Shown: positions 53,785 to 62,360, numbered from the stretch's first letter. The stretch: 64,000 nucleotides of DNA from Fusobacterium varium (GCA_021531615.1 JADYUE010000006.1:1-64000); one strand, 5' to 3'. Translations and numbers: made by a program. Notes: generated from the letters alone by a model not told the origin.

Positions 53785-53830
53785 GTTCAAGTAATATTCT
53801 TTTTAATTTTTAAAATAATATTACTTGAAT
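53785..53830. terminator. Bidirectional terminator
   Basis: TTCAAGTAATATT (53786-53798) pairs with AATATTACTTGAA (53817-53829); it separates the convergent LysO and ABC genes. Confidence 0.7.
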
Positions 53831-53843
53831 ATAACTTAAACCT

Positions 53844-55427
53844 TTAATTAATAAAAATATAATTTTGTAGTTGCTCTCTAATATAATTGCTATGATCAAC
53901 ATAGATTCTTATTTTGTTTTGCTTTTTTAAAAAATTTTCAATATTATTAAAAATATTACACAAATTATCACTGTCTATTCCAGAAGAAATTTCATCAAAC
54001 AAATATATATCAGCCTCTTTATTTGCTAAAGCTCTTGCTATTTTTATTCTTGTTTTTTCTCCACCAGATAAAGTTCCACCATTTTTCCCTATATTTTTCT
54101 CTTTATATCTTGAATCTAAATATTCTAAATTACAAATTTTTAAAATTTCTCTATATTCATTTTCAATAAGATTCTTATTTCCAAGTAATATATTATCTTT
54201 TAGACTCATATTAAAAATAAAATCATCTTGCATCATATATGAAATTTTAGGAAAATAATTTACTTTTTTATCATTAAAATAATAATAAACATTACCTATT
54301 TGAGGCTTAATTAAACCTGAAATTATATTTAATAGTGAACTTTTACCTTTTCCACTTTCTCCAAAAATACCAAATGATGAATCTATAACTAAGTCAATAT
54401 TAGACTGTACTATATTTTTTTCAAATTTAATAGTTATCTCTTTTAATTCTATTTTATCAACTTTTCCATATATCTTTTTCTCCTCTTCTGGAAAAGCTCT
54501 GATTTCTTCTATTCTTTTTAAACAGTTTAAAATCTCTATAACTTTAGGATAAAGCTCTATTAATTTTAAAATAGGGTCTGTCAATAAATGATTATACATC
54601 AAAATAGCTGTTAATTCTCCAATTGTTAAATAATTTTTTTTCACAAAAATAGAAGTTACTATTAAAGTAATACCAAAAGAGATAATAAAAGTTATATCTG
54701 AAAAAAAGAAATTTATACTTTTTAATTTTGTTTGTTTTATTTTGATTTCTTGTAATGAAAAAGAATCTTTTTTTATATTTTCTAAAAATTCTTTTTCAAT
54801 TTGATGAACTTTTAAAGTTTTTATTCCTAATATTCCATCGTTAAATAGTCCTAAAATATTTATCAATTTTGCTTTTGACAAAAAAATAATCGATTTAATA
54901 TTTTGAGATATTTTATTAACTATTAAAATTAATATTAATACTGGAGGAAATACATAAATAATTAATAAAAAATTTATTCTACTAAAAAAATAAATTCCAA
55001 ATAAAAAAGTAAAAAAAGATAATATTATCTCTGAATATAAAGTTATTATATTTTCTCCTATTTTTTCCGAATCTTCTATAATAGATAAAGAAAGAGATGA
55101 AATATTAATTTTATTTAAATACTCAAATTTAATTTTTGAAAATTTTTCAAATATTAAAATCTTTAAATTAGTTGATATTCTAGCTTGATTACTTTCAGAA
55201 AACCATTTTGTAAGTGCAAATAAAAAACTTTTAAAAATATTTGCAAGAATAAAAAATAATCCTATTTTAATAATAGTATAAATATTTTCTTGATTAAAAC
55301 TTGTATTAGCTATATCAATTATTTTTTCTATGAAATAAATTGGTAGTACTCTAAAACAAGAAATAAAAAGTAATAGAATAAAAAGAATTATAAATATTTT
55401 TTTATTTTCTTTAAAAAACTTTACCAT
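53844..55427 (-). CDS. ABC exporter (fused permease and ATPase)
   Basis: A 527-residue half transporter. Residues 1-310 contain about six helices of a type IV exporter; residues about 325-527 are the ATPase. Walker A is GESGKGKS, the Q-loop region is MMQDDFIF, the signature is LSGGEKTRI, Walker B is IYLFDE, and the H-loop is VDHS. The Walker A reads GxxxGKGKS, a slight departure from the usual GxxGxGKS. It is strikingly rich in A/T even for this genome. The substrate is unknown; no maturation or toxin gene is next to it. Confidence 0.85.
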   Translation of the reverse strand: MVKFFKENKKIFIILFILLLFISCFRVLPIYFIEKIIDIANTSFNQENIYTIIKIGLFFILANIFKSFLFALTKWFSESNQARISTNLKILIFEKFSKIKFEYLNKINISSLSLSIIEDSEKIGENIITLYSEIILSFFTFLFGIYFFSRINFLLIIYVFPPVLILILIVNKISQNIKSIIFLSKAKLINILGLFNDGILGIKTLKVHQIEKEFLENIKKDSFSLQEIKIKQTKLKSINFFFSDITFIISFGITLIVTSIFVKKNYLTIGELTAILMYNHLLTDPILKLIELYPKVIEILNCLKRIEEIRAFPEEEKKIYGKVDKIELKEITIKFEKNIVQSNIDLVIDSSFGIFGESGKGKSSLLNIISGLIKPQIGNVYYYFNDKKVNYFPKISYMMQDDFIFNMSLKDNILLGNKNLIENEYREILKICNLEYLDSRYKEKNIGKNGGTLSGGEKTRIKIARALANKEADIYLFDEISSGIDSDNLCNIFNNIENFLKKQNKIRIYVDHSNYIREQLQNYIFIN

Positions 55428-55525
55428 ATATCATCCTCTTAATTATATATTAAAAATATTTTTTATTATTCTATTATAACATAAATATATTTTTAATAAT
55501 AAGTAATTTTTTGTTACTCAATTAA

Positions 55526-55571
55526 CAAAAAAGCTATTATAAAGCGTTAATTGCTCTATAATAGCTTTTTT
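55526..55571 (-). terminator. Terminator of the pdu operon
   Basis: AAAAAAGCTATTATA (55527-55541) pairs with TATAATAGCTTTTTT (55557-55571). It lies right after the eutJ-like stop. Confidence 0.88.
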
Positions 55572-56399
55572 CTATTCTCCCATTATTCCTGTCAATGCTA
55601 TACCTAAAGGTGTTACAAGTAGTGGCTTATAAGTTTTTATTACTTTTTTCTTCAATTCCTTTTGGAAAACTGCTTCAAACTCACTAAAAGTACAAGCCCC
55701 TCCAACTACATAAACCTCATCAACATCATAATCTTTTAAAAATCTTTTTACTATTGTAGCCATCTTTTCTACAACTGGTCTAACTATTTGGAAAACCTCT
55801 TTCTCTCTACTTTTATCTTTCTTTATCTTTTCAGCTTCATCAAAAGATACCCCATAGTTTCCTGCAATAACTAAAGACATATGAGTTCCACCTGTTGGTT
55901 CATCAGCTGTAAATATAACCTTTCCATCTTTTAAAATACTTATTCCTGTTGTTCCCCCTCCAACGTCAACAACTGCTCCATCTTTTATTTTTAAAACATG
56001 AGCTGCTGCTGAAGGTTCATCAACTACTTTTACAACATCTATATCAGCCGACTCTATAACATTTACTATTGCCTTTACACTTCCACTTTCTACCCCAGGT
56101 GGTATAGCTGTAAACCCTTTTGTTATCTCTATTCCAAGTTCCTCTTCAAGCTTCTCTTTCATTCCTCTTACAATATCAATAGCTCCTCTAAAATCAACTA
56201 CAATTCCATCTTTAACTACTGATGATTGATAAGTTGCTCCACCAATTGGATTTCCCTCTTTGTCTACTATACTCATTACTATATTGGCAGTTCCTAAGTC
56301 AACTCCCACATAGTACTCCTCTTTATCAAAATCTAAAACTGGATTTTCTATTGTTTCATCAAATCTTTTTATATATTCATTTACTTTTTCTAAGTCCAT
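55572..56399 (-). CDS. eutJ: EutJ-family chaperone-like protein
   Basis: A 275-residue actin/Hsp70-fold protein of the EutJ type. The phosphate-binding loops are visible: VGVDLGTANIVMSIVD, then VVDVGGGTTGISIL and YVVGGACTFSEFE. EutJ accompanies ethanolamine and propanediol microcompartment operons; its role in assembly or reactivation is not well proven. It is the last gene of this operon, 18 bp after the BMC-T gene, with GGGG upstream. The pdu context, not ethanolamine, is set by pduG/H. Confidence 0.88.
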   Translation of the reverse strand: MDLEKVNEYIKRFDETIENPVLDFDKEEYYVGVDLGTANIVMSIVDKEGNPIGGATYQSSVVKDGIVVDFRGAIDIVRGMKEKLEEELGIEITKGFTAIPPGVESGSVKAIVNVIESADIDVVKVVDEPSAAAHVLKIKDGAVVDVGGGTTGISILKDGKVIFTADEPTGGTHMSLVIAGNYGVSFDEAEKIKKDKSREKEVFQIVRPVVEKMATIVKRFLKDYDVDEVYVVGGACTFSEFEAVFQKELKKKVIKTYKPLLVTPLGIALTGIMGE

Positions 56400-56417
56400 T
56401 TTTTCAGCCCCTTTTAA

Positions 56418-56975
56418 TTATAAATGAAAATTGCTTAAAAAATCTTCATTTGGTGAATTTATATTTGTTGCAGCTATAAGCTCTTTAATTTTTAAATTTT
56501 GTACTTTTACAACTGTATTTTTTACTGCTGAAGTATCCCCTTCAAATAAAACTACTCCCTTGTTACACATTCCTATACCTATCTTTATTGTTAAAACCTC
56601 CACTGGACTTTCGTCTTCTATAAAGTCAGCAGTTTCTATTGCTTGAACTGTATTAGAAAACTCTAACATTCCTAAACTTCTTACTCTTTCTGGGAATTTT
56701 ATTGTTTTATTTAATTTTTTTACAAGATCTGCATCTACTCCACTTACAAGTCTTTCAGTGATATATTTGTACTCCTCTTGCTCTTTTAAAAAGAGAATAT
56801 GCCTTCTTAAACTCTCAATTTCCCCTTGATTTCCACTACATATTATCATATATCTACCTGGGCAGAGAAGTTTTGATACTTCTATATCTACATTAAAGTT
56901 TTTAGTTATCTCATCAAAAACTAAAAATCCTGTACTTATATTTTTTAATTCTAATAAAACAAGTGATTTTTTCAT
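56418..56975 (-). CDS. pduT: Tandem-BMC shell protein, PduT-like
   Basis: A 185-residue BMC-T protein with two BMC domains (about 1-85 and 95-175). The first has Cys38 in KLLCPGRYMI, the position that binds a [4Fe-4S] cluster at the trimer pore in PduT. The second starts SLGMLEFSN. PduT is thought to pass electrons or exchange clusters across the shell. The ATG at 56975 was chosen because GGGAGGAG lies upstream. It is separated from pduP by two hairpins. Confidence 0.88.
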   Translation of the reverse strand: MKKSLVLLELKNISTGFLVFDEITKNFNVDIEVSKLLCPGRYMIICSGNQGEIESLRRHILFLKEQEEYKYITERLVSGVDADLVKKLNKTIKFPERVRSLGMLEFSNTVQAIETADFIEDESPVEVLTIKIGIGMCNKGVVLFEGDTSAVKNTVVKVQNLKIKELIAATNINSPNEDFLSNFHL

Positions 56976-56990
56976 CTTCTCCTCCCTTCT

Positions 56991-57045
56991 TAATACCAGT
57001 ATATATAATTTCAAAACTTTTTTAAAATTGTATATACTGGTATTT
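56991..57045 (-). other. Long hairpin just upstream of pduT
   Basis: AATACCAGTATATA (56992-57005) pairs with TATATACTGGTATT (57031-57044). On the transcript it ends a few bases before the pduT ribosome-binding site. No T run follows on the minus strand, so it is not a terminator for this operon; a processing or translational role is possible. Confidence 0.5.
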
Positions 57046-57054
57046 TTTAATATA

Positions 57055-57076
57055 GGTGACTTTAAAAAAAGTCACC
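57055..57076 (-). other. Intercistronic hairpin after pduP
   Basis: GGTGACTTT (57055-57063) pairs with AAAGTCACC (57068-57076), 15 bp after the pduP stop. It resembles the hairpin after pduL at 60550-60575. Confidence 0.5.
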
Positions 57077-57091
57077 CATACTAAAATACTT

Positions 57092-58501
57092 TTATTTTAT
57101 AGACAAAGCTCCAACTAGAACGCATCTTCTGTTTCTTGCAAAACTTCTTGCAGAAGTTAATCCTTCTCCAGTAGGTCCTGCTATTGTAAATGTAGTATGT
57201 CCCTCTCCACCTACACCGATTCCTGCATATGAAGGTCCATTTTTTACAAGAATTGTTGTTTCCATTTCTCTTGCATATTTGCTAAGAATATCTATATTTT
57301 TAGAATGAATCATAGCTGTATGTCTTAATCCATGTTCTAACTCTTTAGAAACTTCTATTCCCTCTAGAGCATTTTTTACTCTAACTATTGGTAATATTGG
57401 CATTAATAATTCTTTTTGTGCAAATGGATGTTCTTTTGTAGTTTCAGCTATTATAACTTTTATTTCATCTCCAACTTCAATTCCTAAGTCTTTTAAGATA
57501 ACTTTTGCATCTCTTCCAACATAAGATCTATTTGGAGATCCATTTGTTAATACCATTCCTACAAGTTTTTCTATAACTGCTTCATCTTTTAATAGATAAG
57601 CTCCATTTTTTTGCATTTCAAATATTAGATAGTCAGCTATTGAATCAACAGCTACAACTTCTTTTTCTGCTATACATGGAAGGTTATTGTCAAAACTACA
57701 TCCTGCAATAATATCCTTAGCAGCTTTTTCGATATCAGCTGTCTCATCAACTAATACTGGAGGGTTTCCTGCTCCTGCACCAATAGCTTTTTTACCACTA
57801 GACATTACACTTTTTACAACCCCTGGTCCTCCAGTTGCAACTAACATTTTTATATTAGGATTTTCCATCATTTTATTTGTATTTTCAATACTTGGTTCAT
57901 CTATTGTAACTACAAGATTTTCTGGTCCTCCAACTTTTCTTATAGCTTCATTTATAAGTTCAACTGTTCTTATTGAAGTTCTTTTTGCTCCTGGGTGTGG
58001 TGCAAAAACAACAGAGTTTCCTGCTGCTATCATTCCAATAGAGTTACAAATAATAGTTTCACTAGGGTTTGTAGATGGTGTTATAGCTCCTATTACTCCA
58101 TATGGAGAAAGTTCCATAACAGTAAGTCCATCATCTCCACTATAAGCAAAAGCTTTCAGATCTTCTACTCCTGGAGTTTTAGCTATTGTAACTTCATGTT
58201 TTAATTTTTTATCAGCTACTCTTCCCATTCCAGTTTCACTTACACCAAGTTCAGCTAATTCTAAAGTGTAATCTTTTAAAGTTTCTCTTATAGAGTTAAC
58301 TATTCTTTCTCTTAATTCAAGTCTTGAAGCAAAAAGAGTTGCTTGAGCTTTTTTAGCTGCTGCTATTGCTTCATCCATAGAATGGAAAACTCCATTTTTA
58401 GCTTCACAGCAACTGCAAGTTTCCTCTTTATTTTCAACTTTTTTTAATTCTTTCATTAGCATAGCAACTATAGCTTCCATGTTATTAGTATCTAAATTCA
58501 T
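57092..58501 (-). CDS. pduP: CoA-acylating propionaldehyde dehydrogenase
   Basis: A 469-residue aldehyde dehydrogenase of the PduP/EutE type that converts propionaldehyde, CoA and NAD to propionyl-CoA in the microcompartment lumen. The N-terminal amphipathic helix (about 2-20) is the usual encapsulation signal. The catalytic Cys lies in FDNNLPCIAEKE. Cofactor loops include PSTNPSETII and ATGGPGVVKSV. A cysteine-rich linker CSCC (about residues 29-32) is unusual. GGAGGAAAG precedes the ATG. PduP rather than EutE is chosen from its neighbours. Confidence 0.93.
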   Translation of the reverse strand: MNLDTNNMEAIVAMLMKELKKVENKEETCSCCEAKNGVFHSMDEAIAAAKKAQATLFASRLELRERIVNSIRETLKDYTLELAELGVSETGMGRVADKKLKHEVTIAKTPGVEDLKAFAYSGDDGLTVMELSPYGVIGAITPSTNPSETIICNSIGMIAAGNSVVFAPHPGAKRTSIRTVELINEAIRKVGGPENLVVTIDEPSIENTNKMMENPNIKMLVATGGPGVVKSVMSSGKKAIGAGAGNPPVLVDETADIEKAAKDIIAGCSFDNNLPCIAEKEVVAVDSIADYLIFEMQKNGAYLLKDEAVIEKLVGMVLTNGSPNRSYVGRDAKVILKDLGIEVGDEIKVIIAETTKEHPFAQKELLMPILPIVRVKNALEGIEVSKELEHGLRHTAMIHSKNIDILSKYAREMETTILVKNGPSYAGIGVGGEGHTTFTIAGPTGEGLTSARSFARNRRCVLVGALSIK

Positions 58502-58515
58502 TTTCTTTCCTCCTG

Positions 58516-59511
58516 CTATTCAGCTTGAAAAGCTTCAACACAAGCTTTTGCCACTGTCATATCCTCTTCAACTGTTCCTCCACTAACTCCTACAGCTCCA
58601 ACAATCTCTCCATCTCTCTTTAATAAGCAACCTCCTCCAAATACTATATATTTAGAATCAGATTGTAATCCATATAGAGATCCTCCTGGCTGAACTAACT
58701 CTGCCAATACTGATGTTTCAATCTTCAAAGCTGCTGCAGTATAAGCTTTTTTCTTAGCTATTTCCACACTTGCAAGAAGAGCATTGTCCATTTTTTCCTC
58801 TAATATTAAATTTCCCTCATTATTTACAACAGTGAGTACAAAATCTAAATTTAACTCTTTAGCTTTTTTCTCTCCTGCTAAAACTATTCTTTTAGCTTCT
58901 TCTAAAGTTAATTTTTTCTTTTTCTCTTCAACAGTTAATTTTTCCATTAAAGTTTTTGAAATATGTTTTACAGCTACTTCATCTTCTACAACTCTTGCTA
59001 GTACAAAGAGTATATCAGAAACTCTATTTACATATTTTAAAATCTCTGGTTGTAAATTTTCCTGTTCATTGAGAGCAATTATTCTTCTTTCACTTCTTCT
59101 TACAACAGTTCTAGCTACATGAAGTACAGCTGACTGAATATCTTCTCCTGGTATAAGAAATTTATACAATGGAAGAAGTTGTTTTGAATAATTATCAATA
59201 TATTTTTCTAAGATCTCTATGTCTGAGATCTCTATCTTCTCTTTTAACTTATTTATACCATTAGCATCACTTGCTAAGTAAGCTGCAACTACTAGGAATT
59301 TCTCTTGTATCATATATAGAATATCTTTTATCTCTTTATTTTCTACAAAAGCCCTTGCCACTCCTATAAAAGCTGCTGCTTCATCTATACTTCCATAGGC
59401 ATCTACTTTTAAACTGCTTTTTGATATTCTGCTTCCACCAAAAAGTCCAGTTTCTCCAGCATCTCCCTTTCTAGTATAAACTTTCATTAAATTGGTATAG
59501 ACCTCTTTCAA
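58516..59511 (-). CDS. pduO: PduO-type cob(I)alamin adenosyltransferase fused to a GlcG/HbpS domain
   Basis: A protein of up to 331 residues. The N-terminal part (about 9-180) is a PduO-type adenosyltransferase: VYTRKGDAGETGLFGG binds ATP, and RTVVRRSERR is the catalytic segment. It makes adenosylcobalamin for diol dehydratase. The C-terminal part (about 195-331) is a heme-binding GlcG/HbpS-like domain (LVQPGGSLYGLQSD, then AVGVSGGTVEEDM). I kept the TTG start at 59511, which has AGGTGG 9 bp upstream; an ATG at 59487 has a poorly spaced site. Confidence 0.93.
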   Translation of the reverse strand: MKEVYTNLMKVYTRKGDAGETGLFGGSRISKSSLKVDAYGSIDEAAAFIGVARAFVENKEIKDILYMIQEKFLVVAAYLASDANGINKLKEKIEISDIEILEKYIDNYSKQLLPLYKFLIPGEDIQSAVLHVARTVVRRSERRIIALNEQENLQPEILKYVNRVSDILFVLARVVEDEVAVKHISKTLMEKLTVEEKKKKLTLEEAKRIVLAGEKKAKELNLDFVLTVVNNEGNLILEEKMDNALLASVEIAKKKAYTAAALKIETSVLAELVQPGGSLYGLQSDSKYIVFGGGCLLKRDGEIVGAVGVSGGTVEEDMTVAKACVEAFQAE

Positions 59512-59524
59512 TTTCTATCACCAC

Positions 59525-59794
59525 CTAGCTTTGCTCTATAGTATCTATTATTGCAACAATAGCAGAATCAATTGGAACTTTTCTATCTTCACCAAAAGCA
59601 TACATAGATACACTTCCCTCAGTTACTAAAACTTGATCCCCTATTCCTGCTCCAACACTATCTATACTGACTAACTCTTTTCCTGAAATTTGTCCATTCA
59701 TATCTATTGGAGCAACAATAAGAATTTTCTTTCCATTTAATCCTTCATCTTTTGTGGTAGATACTATTTTTCCAACTACTTTTGCTATAAACAT
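59525..59794 (-). CDS. pduN: Microcompartment vertex protein (EutN/CcmL family)
   Basis: An 89-residue pentameric BMC-P protein that caps the vertices of the shell. It starts MFIAKVVGKIVSTTKDEGLNG and has KILIVAPID and the typical DSVGAGIGDQVLV. AGGAG precedes the ATG. The position between the pduM-like gene and pduO matches Salmonella pduN. Confidence 0.93.
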   Translation of the reverse strand: MFIAKVVGKIVSTTKDEGLNGKKILIVAPIDMNGQISGKELVSIDSVGAGIGDQVLVTEGSVSMYAFGEDRKVPIDSAIVAIIDTIEQS

Positions 59795-59809
59795 ATAACC
59801 AACTCCTGA

Positions 59810-60520
59810 TTATTCAGCTATTTCAAAAACAATACCATTGTTTTCTGCTTTTTCTTTTGCTAATGTTGTAACAATACTATTTTTTGATATTATGATTCTT
59901 TTATTATGAAAATCAAATATATCATCAGCAGTGATTATCTTTTTTTCTTTTAAAGAATATATATCTTTAAATCTTCTATTCATAACATAGTCAGATAATT
60001 CATTGCTCTTTACAAAAATTATTCCATAACTTCTTAATTTTTCTATATTAAAGTTAATTTGGTTTCCATAAGCTGTTTTATTATCTGCTATACATGAATC
60101 ATACACTGCAATTATCTCTTTCTGAGCTAACAATGCTTTTGAAATAAGATAAGTTGCTGCATTATCTCTAATTCCAACAGCAATCTTTGCACAGCTGTTT
60201 TTTGTTAATAATGGAAGAATTATTAGATCATTATCTTGTAAAAACTTTCCACTATTTTCAATAGTAAAGTCTGATACAACCTTAAAATCTGAAAATCTTT
60301 CTTCTCCTACAACTGATTTTCCTGCTTCTGAAAAAACAACTTCTAAATCATACTCTTTAGAAATTTTCTTTAGTTCTAGCATAATCTGTTCTAGGTTTCC
60401 AGTTCCTCCATTGATTATAACCAAACCTCTGTTTTTTTCCTTTTTAGTAGGTGCTTCTTGCTCTTCCAATCTTTTTAAGACCTCTTGAACAATATAATCC
60501 ACCATTTTATCAAAATCCAT
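59810..60520 (-). CDS. pduM: PduM-like microcompartment protein with an enlarged middle domain
   Basis: A 236-residue protein, larger than Salmonella PduM (about 160). Residues 1-22 form an amphipathic helix (MVDYIVQEVLKRLEEQ) like an encapsulation signal. The last 45 residues (IITADDIFDFHNKRIIISK, then SIVTTLAKEKAENNGIVFEI) align with the PduM C-terminus. The middle (DLIILPLLTKNSCAKIAVGI) looks like a flavoprotein-type fold. The position between pduL and pduN is that of pduM. PduM is needed for compartment assembly; a flavin here is only inference. Confidence 0.72.
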   Translation of the reverse strand: MDFDKMVDYIVQEVLKRLEEQEAPTKKEKNRGLVIINGGTGNLEQIMLELKKISKEYDLEVVFSEAGKSVVGEERFSDFKVVSDFTIENSGKFLQDNDLIILPLLTKNSCAKIAVGIRDNAATYLISKALLAQKEIIAVYDSCIADNKTAYGNQINFNIEKLRSYGIIFVKSNELSDYVMNRRFKDIYSLKEKKIITADDIFDFHNKRIIISKNSIVTTLAKEKAENNGIVFEIAE

Positions 60521-60549
60521 TTTTCACCCCTCACAGGGTTTCTTATATA

Positions 60550-60575
60550 GAAAGGAGTTTAAAAAAACTCCTTTC
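60550..60575 (-). other. Intercistronic hairpin after pduL
   Basis: GAAAGGAGTTT (60550-60560) pairs with AAACTCCTTTC (60565-60575), 5 bp after the pduL stop. No T run follows on the transcript, only in the loop, so it looks like an mRNA-processing or stability hairpin. Confidence 0.5.
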
Positions 60576-60579
60576 TCAA

Positions 60580-61200
60580 TTAATCCCTTATTATTTTTAC
60601 AAAGTCGTTATTTTTTAATCCAGCAGCATTAGCTTCATCCATGTCTAAATGGATTTCTTTAGCCATATTGCTACCTACTCTCATCAATACATTATAGAAA
60701 ACTGTTTTTCTCTCTCCAGAAGTTTCCACTTTCACTAGATCTCCATCTTTATAACCTCTAATATCAGCTATAAATTTAGGCATATGAATGTGTCTTCCTG
60801 CTACTATAACTCCTTTATCTTTAATAACTTCACCTTTTGGTCCAATTATTTTTATTCCAGGAGTTCCTTCTAATTTTCCTGATTCTCTAACTGGAGCTTT
60901 TATCCCTAGTTTAAAGCTATCACTTATTGATATTTCAACTTGTGTTTCTTTTCTAACTGGTCCAAGAACTCTTACACCATCAAACTTACCTTTTGGTCCA
61001 ACTATTGTAACCTTTTCTTCAGCTGCATATTGTCCAGGTTGTTTCATATCTTTCATTCTTGTTAAAGTGTGACCAGCTCCAAACAGTATCTCAAGGTCAT
61101 CTTGAGAAAGGTGTATGTGTCTATTAGATACCCCAACCACCACATCATCAGATATTATCTCTTGTAACACCTCTCTCAAAATGCTTTCCATTGATTTCAT
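60580..61200 (-). CDS. pduL: Phosphate propanoyltransferase
   Basis: A 206-residue phosphotransacylase that converts propionyl-CoA to propionyl-phosphate and recycles CoA in the compartment. The two Zn-binding motifs are GVSNRHIHLS and VAGRHIHMP, and the fold repeats are clear (KEIHLDMDEANAAG). Residues 1-18 form the encapsulation helix (MESILREVLQEII). The ribosome-binding site is weak. It follows the BMC-H gene by 12 bp. Confidence 0.94.
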   Translation of the reverse strand: MKSMESILREVLQEIISDDVVVGVSNRHIHLSQDDLEILFGAGHTLTRMKDMKQPGQYAAEEKVTIVGPKGKFDGVRVLGPVRKETQVEISISDSFKLGIKAPVRESGKLEGTPGIKIIGPKGEVIKDKGVIVAGRHIHMPKFIADIRGYKDGDLVKVETSGERKTVFYNVLMRVGSNMAKEIHLDMDEANAAGLKNNDFVKIIRD

Positions 61201-61212
61201 TTTAACTCACAA

Positions 61213-61491
61213 CTATTTTACTAATTTTGGTAATAATTTTTCTGTATCAGCATGTGGTCTAGGGATTACATGGATAGATTTAACTTCTCCAACTCTTTCT
61301 GCTGCTGCTGCTCCTGCATCAACTGCTGCTTTAACTGCTCCAACGTCTCCTCTTACCATTACTGTAACTAATCCTGATCCTATTTTTTCATATCCTACTA
61401 ATTCTACGTTAGCTGATTTAGTCATAGCATCTGCTGCTTCGATTGCTCCTACAAGTCCTTTAGTTTCTATTAATCCTAATGCGTTTCCCAT
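61213..61491 (-). CDS. pduJ: Hexameric shell protein (BMC-H, PduA/PduJ type)
   Basis: A 92-residue BMC-H protein and a main facet component of the shell. It starts [40 protein letters not shown] is the classic BMC core; the pore-loop GSGL matches PduA/PduJ. GAGGAGGAAT precedes the ATG. Very close to Salmonella PduJ; naming it PduA would be equally defensible. Confidence 0.92.
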   Translation of the reverse strand: MGNALGLIETKGLVGAIEAADAMTKSANVELVGYEKIGSGLVTVMVRGDVGAVKAAVDAGAAAAERVGEVKSIHVIPRPHADTEKLLPKLVK

Positions 61492-61570
61492 TTTTATTCC
61501 TCCTCAATTTTTTTAGTTGTTGTTCTAGTTCTTCTTGTTCTCGTTGTTCTTGTTCTAGTTTTCTGTGCTG
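61463..61570 (-). pseudogene. In-frame coding-like extension after the BMC-H stop
   Basis: Directly after the TAA, the same frame stays open for 36 codons and encodes KLEQEQREQEELEQQLKKL within it, a heptad-like amphipathic helix. It runs over the ribosome-binding site and start of the next BMC-H gene and stops at 61460-61462. A single C-to-T change (CAA to TAA) would explain it. It could also be a chance reading of the low-complexity AACAAGAAC spacer. Confidence 0.35.
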
Positions 61571-61972
61571 TTATTTTTTTTTTATAGAATCAGCACTTTC
61601 TACTACTTCTTCTACTGGTTTTTCTTCTACTTTTTCAATTACTTCTGGTGCTTTTTCTTCAACTACTGGAGCTGTTTCCTCTTCTGGCACTAGTTCTTCA
61701 ACTTCTACCATTTTAGCTACTTCTTCAGATGGTCTTGCAATAACTAATTGACTAACTACTGTTGTCAATCTTTCTGCTGCCATTACTGCTGCATCAACTG
61801 CAGCTTTTACTGCTGAAACTTCACCTTCGATTTTAACAGTTACCATTCCACCACCTTTTGTAAGTTCATAATCTATGACTCTTACATTAGCAGCTTTTAC
61901 TGCTGTGTCGGCAGCTTCAATAGCACCAACTAATCCTACTACTTCTATCAATCCAAGTGAACTTATCATCAT
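61571..61972 (-). CDS. BMC-H shell protein with a C-terminal extension
   Basis: A 133-residue protein. Residues 1-84 are a BMC-H domain ([21 protein letters not shown], then GGGMVTVKIEGEVSAVKAAVD). The rest is an E/V/P-rich tail (about 88-133) ending in SIKKK. The stop lies in a run of ten As (TAA at 61571-61573). The same frame beyond the stop continues for 36 codons with a strongly helical, Q/E/L-rich sequence. It may thus be a truncated form of a longer protein. Its ATG overlaps the pduH stop (ATGA), and CAGGAGGAAG precedes it. The PduK/EutK-like role is uncertain. Confidence 0.82.
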   Translation of the reverse strand: MMISSLGLIEVVGLVGAIEAADTAVKAANVRVIDYELTKGGGMVTVKIEGEVSAVKAAVDAAVMAAERLTTVVSQLVIARPSEEVAKMVEVEELVPEEETAPVVEEKAPEVIEKVEEKPVEEVVESADSIKKK

Positions 61973-62358
61973 CTTCCTCCTGTCATCTCTGGGATAATAA
62001 ATGGATTTCCTTTTATGAGTCTGGCTCCATTTACCCCCACAGCTCTAAGGATACTCACATCACTATCTACATCATATTTAAATAATGGTTTGTCTTTTTT
62101 TAATTTTTCTTGATATAGAGTTACCTCTTTTTCACTAATACCTATTCCAACTCCTAATTTTGATTCTTTAGAAGCTTCATATCCTAAGATATTTGCATCA
62201 TTTTCATCACTAGGAACTAAAATATATGGTATCTCTTCCTCTTCAATTCCCCAGAGGATGTTACTTAATTTTTCATTTATTTCTATTTTAGAGCTATAAA
62301 AAATGTTGATTCCAACCTTTTCCTTTTTAGCTATATTTCTTCTTAACTCCTCTACCAT
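61969..62358 (-). CDS. pduH: Diol dehydratase reactivase small subunit
   Basis: A 129-residue protein of the PduH/DdrB family. It partners PduG to release damaged cobalamin from propanediol dehydratase. The body (INIFYSSKIEIN, then WGIEEEEIPYILVPSDE) and the conserved late region ILRAVGVNGARLIKGNPF fit. GAGGAGG precedes the ATG, 2 bp after the pduG stop. It shows that the operon is for propanediol or glycerol, not ethanolamine alone. Confidence 0.9.
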   Translation of the reverse strand: MVEELRRNIAKKEKVGINIFYSSKIEINEKLSNILWGIEEEEIPYILVPSDENDANILGYEASKESKLGVGIGISEKEVTLYQEKLKKDKPLFKYDVDSDVSILRAVGVNGARLIKGNPFIIPEMTGGR

Positions 62359-62360
62359 GA

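Noticed and set aside
61479-61751. A Ser/Cys-rich plus-strand frame
   Set aside because: Antisense to the BMC-H genes; low-complexity composition follows from the E/V-rich tail on the other strand.
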